A stretch of 23,922 nt of DNA, taken from NCBI GenBank assembly GCA_000435755.1, contig FR889072.1:1-23922 (forward strand), given 5' to 3'. Under the pieces are notes generated by a model. It was not told the origin of the DNA. It saw nothing but the letters and a program-made list of their open reading frames with translations, and did no database searches. Every line of letters begins with the position of its first letter. Within the stretch, counting starts at the first letter, position 1. A program made the position numbers and the translations under genes. The DNA is from Clostridium sp. CAG:508 (lineage in GTDB: Bacteria; Bacillota; Clostridia; TANB77; CAG-508). Of this stretch, positions 15,578 through 22,137 are shown in pieces.

Positions 15578-18500
15578 ATCTTTATTTGCATTTTCTTTTT
15601 CAATAGCTAATTTTTCTTTTTGTTGTCTCTTTAAATTATCTTTTGCAACTGTCATTAATAATTTAATTCTATTTGTTTGATTTGCTTCACTAGCGCCAGG
15701 ATCATAATCAACAGGAGCAATATTTGCATCAGGGTATTTATCTCTAATAGTTTTTATAACGCCTTTTCCAACTACGTGATTTGGTAAGCATGCAAATGGT
15801 TGCACACAAACTATATTTGGAATACCATGTTCAATATATTCTACCATTTCAGCTGTTAAAAACCAGCCTTCACCTGTTTGATTTCCAATTGATAAAATGT
15901 CCTTAACTTTAGTTTCTAGCTCAAATATATTGCAAGGTAATAAATAACCTTTTTTGGAATTTTTAAGAGCTATAACAGAATCTTTTTCTAAAATATCAAT
16001 TAATTTAATTGCAGCTTTAAATAATTTAGCTTTCATTTTATCAGTTTTTATTAATTGATTAAAGGTAATTTTATGTGTTGCTATAAATTTAACAAATCCC
16101 ATAAAATCAGGAAGAATTACTTCAGCACCTTCTTCTTCTAATTTATCTGCTACAAAATTATTTCCAAAAGGATGATATTTAATAAGTACCTCACCAACAA
16201 TACCTACTTTTGGTTTTTCAACTGAAGTATCTAGCTTGATTTTTTCAAAATCATTTACTATATCATAAATACTTTGTTTAAATTTTTTCATAGTTGATTT
16301 TACAACTAATGTTTTACATTTTTCCATCCACTCATCAAATAATTTTTGAGTTTCACCTTTATGTATTTCATAAGCTCTATTTTTAGTAAGCATTTTTTGT
16401 AATAAATCTGCATACACAACGCATTTAATCATTCTTTCAATCATTGGTATTGTAATTTTAAATCCAGGCATTTTTTCCATACCAACAACATTAAATGATA
16501 TAACTGGAACATTTGCAAAGCCAGCATCTTTTAAAGCTTTACGAATAAATCCAATGTAGTTTGTTGCTCTACAGCCACCACCAGTTTGAGACATTATTAA
16601 GGCTGTTTTATTTAAATCATATTTGCCAGATTCTAAAGCTTCTATCATTTGACCAGTAGTTAAAATAGATGGATAACAAGCATCATTATTTACATATTTT
16701 AATCCGGTTTCAACAGTATGTTGAGTGCAGTTCCTTAATAATTCTACTTTGTAACCACATGAAGCAACTGCAGCTTCTAGTAGCTCAAAATGTATTGGAG
16801 CCATTTGAGGAATTAAAATAGTATAATCCTTTTTCATATCTTTATCAAAGATTTTTTTAACTTGCTCATAATTTCCAGAGCCTTTTTCTAATTCTTTATT
16901 TTGTTCCCTTTTCTTCATACTAGCTAAAAGGGAACGAATACGAATACGAACAGCACCTAAATTATTTATTTCATCTATTTTTATTAAAGTATACATTTTA
17001 CCAAAGCTGTTTAATATTTCTTCAACTTGATCAGTAGTAACAGCATCTACACCACAACCGAATGAATTTAATTGAACTAATTCAAGGTTGTCATGTTTAC
17101 CAACAAAATCTGCTGCTGCATATAATCTAGCATGAAATACCCATTGATCAACTACACGAATAGGTCTTTTAACTTCAGTTTGATTACAAATTGAATCTTC
17201 TGTTAAAACACATAAACCTAAGCTTGTAATTAAAGTATCAATACCATGATTTACTTCAGGGTCTACATGATATGGTCTTCCTGCTAAAACAATACCTTTT
17301 AAATTATTTTTATTCATGTATTCTAAGGTTTCTTCACCTTTATCACGAATATCTTGTTTAAATTTTTGATACTCTTCTTCAGCCTTTTTTGCAGCTGTTA
17401 ATAATTCTTTTTTAGTAAAGTTGTATTCAGCAAATTCTGGCAATTCCATAATTGTTTCAGCTAGTTTTTTACAATCGAAAGGTAAAAATGGATTTAAAAA
17501 TTTAATATCGTTTTCTTTTAATTCTTCAACATTATTTTTTAAAACTTCTGAATATGAAATTACAATAGGGCAATTATAATGGTTATCAGCTTTTTCATAT
17601 TCTTTTCTTGAATATGGCATACATGGATAAAAAATAGTTTTTATACCTTGTTTTATAAGTCCTATAATATGACCATGAGAAAGTTTTGCAGGGAAGCAAA
17701 CTGATTCTGATGGCATACTTTCCATTCCTTTTTCATAAGTTTTACGATTACTTTTTTCTGATAAAACAACACGGAATCCTAAATTTGTTAAAAATGTAAA
17801 CCAGAAAGGATAATCCTCATACATATTCAAAACCCTAGGAATACCAATAGTTCCACGAGGAGCATCTTTTTCATCTAAAGGAGTATAACCAAAGATTCTT
17901 TCATATTTATATTTCATAACATTTGGTAAATCTTTATGCTCTCCAACATTTCCAGCACCTTTTTCACAACGGTTACCAGAGATATATCTTGCCCCATTAC
18001 TAAATTTATTTATTGTAAGTAAACAATGATTTTCACAACCATTACAACGAACATGTGAAATATCAATTTTTAATTTATCTAAATCTTCAGGTTTGCTTAA
18101 AGTAGATACATATTCCATATCTAAATTAGCTTCATATTGTTCTTTGGCAAGTAATGCTACACCATAAGCACCCATTAAACCAGCAATATCAGGTCTTACA
18201 ACATTTCTACCAACAATTAACTCAAATGCACGTAATACTGCATCATTGTAGAAAGTACCTCCTTGTACAACAATGTGTGCACCTAGAGTTTTTACATCTC
18301 TAACTTTCATTACTTTTTGAATAGCATTTTTTATAACAGAATATGAAAGTCCAGCAGAAATATCTCCAACACTATAGCCTTCTTTTTGAGCTTGTTTAAT
18401 TTTTGAATTCATAAATACTGTACAACGAGAACCTAAATCAACAGGTCTTCTTGCTTCTAAAGCAGAATTTACAAAATCTTCAATAGATAAATTTAAACTT

Positions 18501-19876
18501 TTAGCAAATGTTTCAATAAATGAACCACAACCAGAAGAACAAGCCTCATTTAGCATAATATTATCAATTGCGCCATTTTTCATACGAATATATTTCATAT
18601 CTTGACCACCAATATCTACTATGCTAGTAACATTAGGCATAAATTGTTTAGCTGCTGTATAATGTGCAATTGTTTCAATTTCATTTAAATCAACATTTAA
18701 TGCAGTTTGTATAAGTTTCTCGCCATAACCTGTAACACCACTATAACGAATTATAGCTTTTTCAGGCTTTTCTGCATATAATTTTTTAAGCATTTGAATA
18801 ACACTTTGTAAGGGATTTCCTTCATTGCTTCCATATAATGAATAAAGAAGGGTTCCTTCACTGTCAATTACAGTTAATTTTGTTGTTGTAGAACCTGCAT
18901 CTATACCTACGAAACAGTCACCTTCATAAGTTTTTAAATCACCTTTTTTTACAGTTTCTTTATCATGTCTTTCTTTAAATTCTTTGTATTCTTCGTCTAT
19001 AGAAAATAAAGGTGAAAGTGGGTGAGAAGTGTCATCATGTGAACTTCTTAACATTTCTATTTTACTTTTTAATTTTTGTGATGTAATTGCATGAGAAGAT
19101 TCTACAGAGTCTAATGCAGCACCTTTTGCAACTAAAAGATGAGCTTCTTCAGGAATAATGATTGCGTTGCCCTCTAGTTTTAATGTTTCAATAAAACGAT
19201 TACGAAGTTCTGATAAATAATTTAATGGACCACCTAAAAATGCAACATTTCCACGAATTGGTCTTCCACAAGCTAAACCACTAATTGTTTGATTAACAAC
19301 AGCTTGAAAAATTGATGCAGCAATATCTTCTTTGGCAGCTCCTTCATTTAATAAAGGTTGAACATCAGTCTTTGCAAAAACTCCACAACGTGAAGCTATT
19401 GGATATATCATTTTATGATTTTTAGCTAACTCATTTAAACCAGTGGGATCTGTATGTAAAAGAGATGCCATTTGGTCTATAAATGCACCTGTACCACCAG
19501 CACAAGTACCATTCATACGTTGTTCAATTGACTTGTCAAAGTATATAATTTTAGCATCTTCTCCACCAAGCTCAATAACTACATCAGTTTGTGGTATGTA
19601 CTTTTCAACTGCTCTCTTGCAAGAAACAACTTCTTGAATAAATGGTAAATCTAGAAAATTAGCAGCACTCATAGCCCCAGAACCTGTTAGGGCTATAGTG
19701 AATTCATAATCTTCATATTTTTTTGCTAAATCTGTTAATACATTGCAAACAGTATTCTTAGTGTCTGAAAAATGCCTTTGATAATCTGTATATATTGTAT
19801 TTAAATTCTCGTCCATAATGACGATTTTAACTGTGGTAGACCCTACGTCTAAACCTACATGTAATAATTTTTCCAT
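15560..19876 (-). CDS. giant acyl-CoA dehydratase activase / 2-hydroxyacyl-CoA dehydratase-like fusion
   Basis: This 1438-residue protein joins two BadF/HgdC-type activase domains to an Fe-S dehydratase-like region. Activase domain 1 (about 5-260) has the ATPase loop GLDVGSTTVK, GGEDAK, Cys125 in CAGGTGAF and Cys164 in SRCGVF. Domain 2 (about 322-580) has GIDAGSTTTK, GGQDMK, Cys446 in CSSGCGSF and Cys485 in SRCTVF. In single HgdC-type activases these two cysteines hold a [4Fe-4S] cluster at a dimer interface. A Cys-rich segment follows (C611, C614, C618, C637), then a DUF2229-like domain (about 675-890) and an HgdB/FldB-like region with C941, C1067 and C1102. It may be an ATP-driven low-potential electron donor with a built-in partner. 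Similar fusions are widespread in Clostridia, but substrate and function are not established. No acyl-CoA pathway gene is nearby. Confidence 0.9.
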   Translation of the reverse strand: MEKLLHVGLDVGSTTVKIVIMDENLNTIYTDYQRHFSDTKNTVCNVLTDLAKKYEDYEFTIALTGSGAMSAANFLDLPFIQEVVSCKRAVEKYIPQTDVVIELGGEDAKIIYFDKSIEQRMNGTCAGGTGAFIDQMASLLHTDPTGLNELAKNHKMIYPIASRCGVFAKTDVQPLLNEGAAKEDIAASIFQAVVNQTISGLACGRPIRGNVAFLGGPLNYLSELRNRFIETLKLEGNAIIIPEEAHLLVAKGAALDSVESSHAITSQKLKSKIEMLRSSHDDTSHPLSPLFSIDEEYKEFKERHDKETVKKGDLKTYEGDCFVGIDAGSTTTKLTVIDSEGTLLYSLYGSNEGNPLQSVIQMLKKLYAEKPEKAIIRYSGVTGYGEKLIQTALNVDLNEIETIAHYTAAKQFMPNVTSIVDIGGQDMKYIRMKNGAIDNIMLNEACSSGCGSFIETFAKSLNLSIEDFVNSALEARRPVDLGSRCTVFMNSKIKQAQKEGYSVGDISAGLSYSVIKNAIQKVMKVRDVKTLGAHIVVQGGTFYNDAVLRAFELIVGRNVVRPDIAGLMGAYGVALLAKEQYEANLDMEYVSTLSKPEDLDKLKIDISHVRCNGCENHCLLTINKFSNGARYISGNRCEKGAGNVGEHKDLPNVMKYKYERIFGYTPLDEKDAPRGTIGIPRVLNMYEDYPFWFTFLTNLGFRVVLSEKSNRKTYEKGMESMPSESVCFPAKLSHGHIIGLIKQGIKTIFYPCMPYSRKEYEKADNHYNCPIVISYSEVLKNNVEELKENDIKFLNPFLPFDCKKLAETIMELPEFAEYNFTKKELLTAAKKAEEEYQKFKQDIRDKGEETLEYMNKNNLKGIVLAGRPYHVDPEVNHGIDTLITSLGLCVLTEDSICNQTEVKRPIRVVDQWVFHARLYAAADFVGKHDNLELVQLNSFGCGVDAVTTDQVEEILNSFGKMYTLIKIDEINNLGAVRIRIRSLLASMKKREQNKELEKGSGNYEQVKKIFDKDMKKDYTILIPQMAPIHFELLEAAVASCGYKVELLRNCTQHTVETGLKYVNNDACYPSILTTGQMIEALESGKYDLNKTALIMSQTGGGCRATNYIGFIRKALKDAGFANVPVISFNVVGMEKMPGFKITIPMIERMIKCVVYADLLQKMLTKNRAYEIHKGETQKLFDEWMEKCKTLVVKSTMKKFKQSIYDIVNDFEKIKLDTSVEKPKVGIVGEVLIKYHPFGNNFVADKLEEEGAEVILPDFMGFVKFIATHKITFNQLIKTDKMKAKLFKAAIKLIDILEKDSVIALKNSKKGYLLPCNIFELETKVKDILSIGNQTGEGWFLTAEMVEYIEHGIPNIVCVQPFACLPNHVVGKGVIKTIRDKYPDANIAPVDYDPGASEANQTNRIKLLMTVAKDNLKRQQKEKLAIEKENANKDKKITV

Positions 19877-19897
19877 TTAATAAATATCTCCTAACTA

Positions 19898-19917
19898 TTA
19901 TATTGAAATCAATATAA
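19898..19917. promoter_or_regulatory. 20-bp perfect palindrome, candidate operator
   Basis: TTATATTGA and TCAATATAA flank AA with perfect symmetry. On the minus strand it lies just downstream of the predicted -10 and before the ribosome site (about 19888-19892) of the giant activase gene. A regulator bound here could block transcription start or elongation. I do not recognise the regulator. Confidence 0.55.
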
Positions 19918-19927
19918 ATCACTAAAT

Positions 19928-19956
19928 ATTTTACATAAAAATTGATAAAAAGTCAA
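19928..19956 (-). promoter_or_regulatory. promoter of the giant activase gene
   Basis: On the minus strand, TTGACT (19951-19956) and TAAAAT (19928-19933) have a 17-base spacer, with a TG just before the -10. Transcription would start near 19921, immediately before the 20-bp palindrome. Confidence 0.7.
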
Positions 19957-20081
19957 TGTATTTGACATGGTAAATAGCACCAATTCACAGAAGTTTCACA
20001 AAAAGAAAAAATTATAGTTCTAAAATGAACAAGCCATACATAATTATTGATTAGTACAAGTAAATGAAAGGATGAGTTTTT

Positions 20082-20633
20082 ATGAATAAGAAAACACTAA
20101 TTATTATAATTATTTTAATAATAGCAATAGCTATTACAGTATTTTTACTATGGAAAAATAAAGATAAAAATGCTGAAAACAATGTAATTCAGCCACAAGA
20201 AGAAACTACAGATGAACAAATGAGAACAGCTTTAGTAACCTTATACTATGTGAATAAGGAAACTAAAGAATTAACACCAGAAGGAAGAATGATAGACGTG
20301 AAAAATTTGCTAACAGACCCATATGAAACATTAGTTAATCTTTTAATAGAGCAACCAAAAAACGAAAAGTTACAGTCAGCGATTCCAACTGGAACTAAAG
20401 TACTAGGGGCAGAACTAAAAGGAGATGTAGTATATTTAGATTTATCAAATGAATTTATTGAAAATCATGAAGGTGGGGAAAAAGCAGAACAAGCAACAAT
20501 AAAAGCTATAGTAAATACTTTGACTGAACTTAATGAAGTAAGTGGTGTAAAAATACTAATCAATGGACAAGAAAATAAAGAATTTAAAGATAGAAAAATT
20601 AATTTTAAAGATACTTTTACTAGAATTAAATAA
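20082..20633 (+). CDS. GerMN domain protein, membrane-anchored
   Basis: The 183-residue protein has an N-terminal hydrophobic helix (about residues 4-24, Ile-rich, no lipobox Cys), a short polar linker, and a C-terminal GerMN domain. That domain runs from about residue 50 (VTLYYVNKETKEL) through LVNLLIEQP, IPTGTKVL and VVYLDLSNEF to the GVKILINGQ strand. GerM of Bacillus works in sporulation and germination, and GerMN domains also occur in non-sporulating lineages, so its role here is uncertain; it probably sits outside the membrane facing the wall. An AAAGGATG site precedes the ATG. It stands alone and ends just before a long palindrome. Confidence 0.85.
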   Translation: MNKKTLIIIIILIIAIAITVFLLWKNKDKNAENNVIQPQEETTDEQMRTALVTLYYVNKETKELTPEGRMIDVKNLLTDPYETLVNLLIEQPKNEKLQSAIPTGTKVLGAELKGDVVYLDLSNEFIENHEGGEKAEQATIKAIVNTLTELNEVSGVKILINGQENKEFKDRKINFKDTFTRIK

Positions 20634-20647
20634 AACAATTTTGGGCA

Positions 20648-20716
20648 ATTCTGGGGACGAGATCAAAAGGCACCTTTTGCTGAAAAAAAGGTGCCTTTTG
20701 ACCCCGTCCCCAAAAT
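20648..20716. repeat. REP-like long GC-rich hairpin
   Basis: Positions 20652-20678 pair with 20686-20712 at 25 of 27 positions (two A-C mismatches) around a 7-base loop, and the outer A/T bases extend the symmetry to 20648 and 20716. GGGGACG/CGTCCCC and AAAAGGCACC/GGTGCCTTTT are the recognisable blocks. It lacks a T-run on the plus strand. It sits at the convergence of the GerMN gene and a small minus-strand ORF and may stop both transcripts. The blocks recall dispersed REP-like palindromes of Firmicutes associated with IS200-like (RAYT) transposases; this is recollection, not a search. Confidence 0.75.
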
Positions 20717-20883
20717 CACCATTTAAAAACTTTATAAAATTTTATTCCCTTTGCAACTTGTTTAAAATCGCGCAAAAAATGCTCTATTTCAAAAAGAGAT
20801 TTTACAGTATTATCTTTCCTTTTTTTAAAATCAAACTTTTTTTTAGGTTCTTTTTTGTCTCCTCTATATTCAAATTCGTCCAT
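20716..20883 (-). CDS. small hypothetical protein (55 aa)
   Basis: I do not recognise this protein. The ATG at 20883 is preceded by GGAGGA (20891-20896) with 7 bases of spacing, a near-ideal ribosome site that argues the ORF is real. The TTG five codons upstream overlaps that site and is unlikely. The product starts MDEFEYRGDKKEPKKKFDF, is very rich in Lys, Asp, Glu and Phe, and has no membrane segment. The C-terminal half (VKSLFEIEHFLRDFKQVAKG) could be an amphipathic helix. The TGA stop lies at the edge of the REP-like palindrome. A TATAAT about 25 bases upstream of the ribosome site gives a possible promoter, but no clear -35 is present. It could instead be reached by read-through of the upstream small RNA. 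Confidence 0.6.
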   Translation of the reverse strand: MDEFEYRGDKKEPKKKFDFKKRKDNTVKSLFEIEHFLRDFKQVAKGIKFYKVFKW

Positions 20884-20962
20884 ATACAATTCCTCCAAAT
20901 ATATGTAAATTATAATAATAACTTATGAAAAAAACGGCTAAATGTTACTGGAAATACATAGC

Positions 20963-20999
20963 AAAAAAACTAGAGTTCTGGCGTGAACTCTAGTTTTTT
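20963..20999. terminator. strong bidirectional terminator
   Basis: The 10-bp stem with loop TGGCGT is flanked by seven A residues on the left and six T on the right, so it can act in both directions. On the minus strand it would end the candidate small RNA. No plus-strand gene obviously needs it. Confidence 0.85.
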
Positions 21000-21060
21000 A
21001 TTGGTGTTTGCACCAATAGACATAATCAACTTATTGCTGTAGTAGTTAACAGCTACTATA
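20963..21060 (-). ncRNA. candidate small RNA or leader
   Basis: Reading on the minus strand from a predicted start near 21057, the segment folds as three hairpins. The first pairs TAGTAG with CTACTA and can alternatively pair GCTGT with ACAGC. The second is ATTGGTG/CACCAAT with a 4-base loop (21000-21017). The third is a perfect 10-bp ACTAGAGTTC/GAACTCTAGT stem (20969-20978 with 20985-20994) followed on the minus strand by seven T residues. No convincing ORF with a ribosome site lies inside it. It could be a free small RNA of about 95 bases or a terminating leader of the small ORF 80 bases downstream. I recognise no known RNA family. Confidence 0.55.
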
Positions 21061-21063
21061 AGT

Positions 21064-21092
21064 ATATTACTACAATTTCCTAAAAATGTCAA
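21064..21092 (-). promoter_or_regulatory. promoter of the candidate small RNA
   Basis: On the minus strand, TTGACA (21087-21092) and TAATAT (21064-21069) have a 17-base spacer. The overlapping TATACT 3 bases on is an alternative -10. It diverges from the ttcA promoter about 30 bases away. Confidence 0.6.
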
Positions 21093-21121
21093 TTGGTTTT
21101 ATAAAATTTTGTAATGTTCGC

Positions 21122-21150
21122 TAGACAAATAAGTTGAAATGTACTATAAT
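21122..21150 (+). promoter_or_regulatory. ttcA promoter
   Basis: TAGACA (21122-21127) and a consensus TATAAT (21145-21150) have a 17-base spacer, giving a start near 21157 and a leader of about 37 bases before ttcA. Confidence 0.7.
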
Positions 21151-21193
21151 TTATCTGTTTTATATAAGAATTTAATGCTTAGAGGGAAAATAA

Positions 21194-21901
21194 ATGCAAC
21201 GTATTTTAAGTTATTTAAGAAGAACAATTGATAATTATAATATGATAGAAGAAGGAGACAAAATAGCAGTAGGACTATCAGGAGGAAAAGATTCATTTAC
21301 ATTACTTATGGGATTAAAAGCATTACAAAGGTTTTATCCTAAGAAATTTGATATTATTGCAATTAGTGTAAATCCTGGATTTGAATTTTTTAATTCTGAA
21401 TTTTTAAAAACTAAGTGTGAAGAAATAGGAATAGAATATGTTGAAGAAGTTTCACATATTAAAGAAATAGTATTTGACATTAGAAAAGAAAAAAATCCAT
21501 GTTCATTATGTGCAAATTTACGTAGAGGAATAATAAATTCAGTGGCAATAAGAGAAGGATGTAATAAAATTGCGCTAGGGCATAACCAAGATGATGCTTT
21601 GGAAACATTTTTACTTAACTTTTTGTATGCAGGTAATTTATCAACTTTTGCGCCAGTAAGTTATATGGATCGTTCTAAAATTACACTTATTAGGCCTTTA
21701 ATAGATACACCTGAAAAAGAAATAAAGAAGTTTGTTAAAAGAAATAATGTAGAAGTAATGCCAAAGGTTTGTCCGATGGATGGAGTTTCAAAAAGAGAAA
21801 ACATGAAAAACATGGTATTTGAATGGGAAAAACAAATCCCAACAATTAGAGCAAATATGACAGGAGCAATAAAAAGAGCTCACATAAATGGCTGGAAATA
21901 A
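21194..21901 (+). CDS. ttcA: tRNA 2-thiocytidine biosynthesis protein TtcA-like
   Basis: TtcA-type enzymes use ATP to adenylate a tRNA base and replace its oxygen with sulfur (C32 in the founding member) with the help of a [4Fe-4S] cluster. The 235-residue protein has the PP-loop SGGKDS at 29-34, the CxxC pair Cys103 and Cys106 in PCSLCANLRRG, and a third Cys at 193 in KVCPMDG. These three positions correspond to the cluster ligands of TtcA. GHNQDDALET is the second conserved ATP-site motif. It is shorter than the roughly 310-residue E. coli enzyme, as many clostridial members are. Related TtuA-type 2-thiouridine enzymes usually carry extra zinc-finger cysteines that are missing here. An AGAGGG site precedes the ATG. 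Confidence 0.88.
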   Translation: MQRILSYLRRTIDNYNMIEEGDKIAVGLSGGKDSFTLLMGLKALQRFYPKKFDIIAISVNPGFEFFNSEFLKTKCEEIGIEYVEEVSHIKEIVFDIRKEKNPCSLCANLRRGIINSVAIREGCNKIALGHNQDDALETFLLNFLYAGNLSTFAPVSYMDRSKITLIRPLIDTPEKEIKKFVKRNNVEVMPKVCPMDGVSKRENMKNMVFEWEKQIPTIRANMTGAIKRAHINGWK

Positions 21902-21903
21902 TT

Positions 21904-21934
21904 AAACTGGAGTAGTCAATGACTACTCCAGTTT
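21904..21934. terminator. bidirectional terminator between ttcA and the small membrane ORF
   Basis: A perfect 14-bp stem (21904-21917 with 21921-21934) with a 3-base loop begins 2 bases after ttcA and ends 1 base before the stop codon of the minus-strand small ORF. It serves both convergent genes. T-runs are short on either side. Confidence 0.8.
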
Positions 21935-21935
21935 A

Positions 21936-22061
21936 TTACTTTTTAATATTAATTCTAACGAATTTAATTAAAAAGTATAATAGTAAAGGGATAAGGATTA
22001 AAGTTGCTACGAAACAGGTAATCATTACCAATTCACATACAAAAAGTAAGATGTCACACAT
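21936..22061 (-). CDS. small membrane protein (41 aa)
   Basis: The frame from the ATG at 22061 encodes 41 residues beginning MCDILLFVCELVMITCF. AAGGAGA (22068-22074) lies 6 bases upstream, an ideal ribosome site. Residues 4-32 form one long hydrophobic helix, broken only by Glu10 and Pro25, and the C terminus is basic (KFVRINIKK), so the N terminus is probably outside. Cysteines at 2, 9 and 16 recur every seven residues and would line one helix face. It has its own promoter and a palindrome over the -10, and it ends in a terminator. I do not recognise a family. It resembles small type I toxin-like or regulatory membrane peptides in general form only. Confidence 0.7.
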   Translation of the reverse strand: MCDILLFVCELVMITCFVATLILIPLLLYFLIKFVRINIKK

Positions 22062-22102
22062 AATCATTCTCCTTATACTATAATATAAAATATATAGGTA
22101 TA

Positions 22103-22137
22103 TATGGTATTATACCATAGTAATTAAGAATTTGCAA
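22103..22137 (-). promoter_or_regulatory. promoter with operator-like palindrome
   Basis: On the minus strand, TTGCAA (22132-22137, inside the pgcA 3' end) and a consensus TATAAT (22109-22114) have a 17-base spacer and point at the small membrane ORF. The -10 sits in the centre of a 17-bp palindrome, TATGGTAT/ATACCATA (22103-22119), so a repressor there would shut the promoter. The palindrome could instead be a 3' hairpin of pgcA. Confidence 0.5.

Noticed and set aside
20563..20928. 121-codon plus-strand frame after the GerMN gene
   Set aside because: It starts inside the GerMN gene, runs through the palindrome, and is antisense to the small ORF that has a proper ribosome site.
20980..21022. 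17-codon frame inside the candidate small RNA (starting MSIGANTNKK) as a leader peptide
   Set aside because: There is no ribosome site before its ATG and its stop falls within the terminator stem; it is probably fortuitous.
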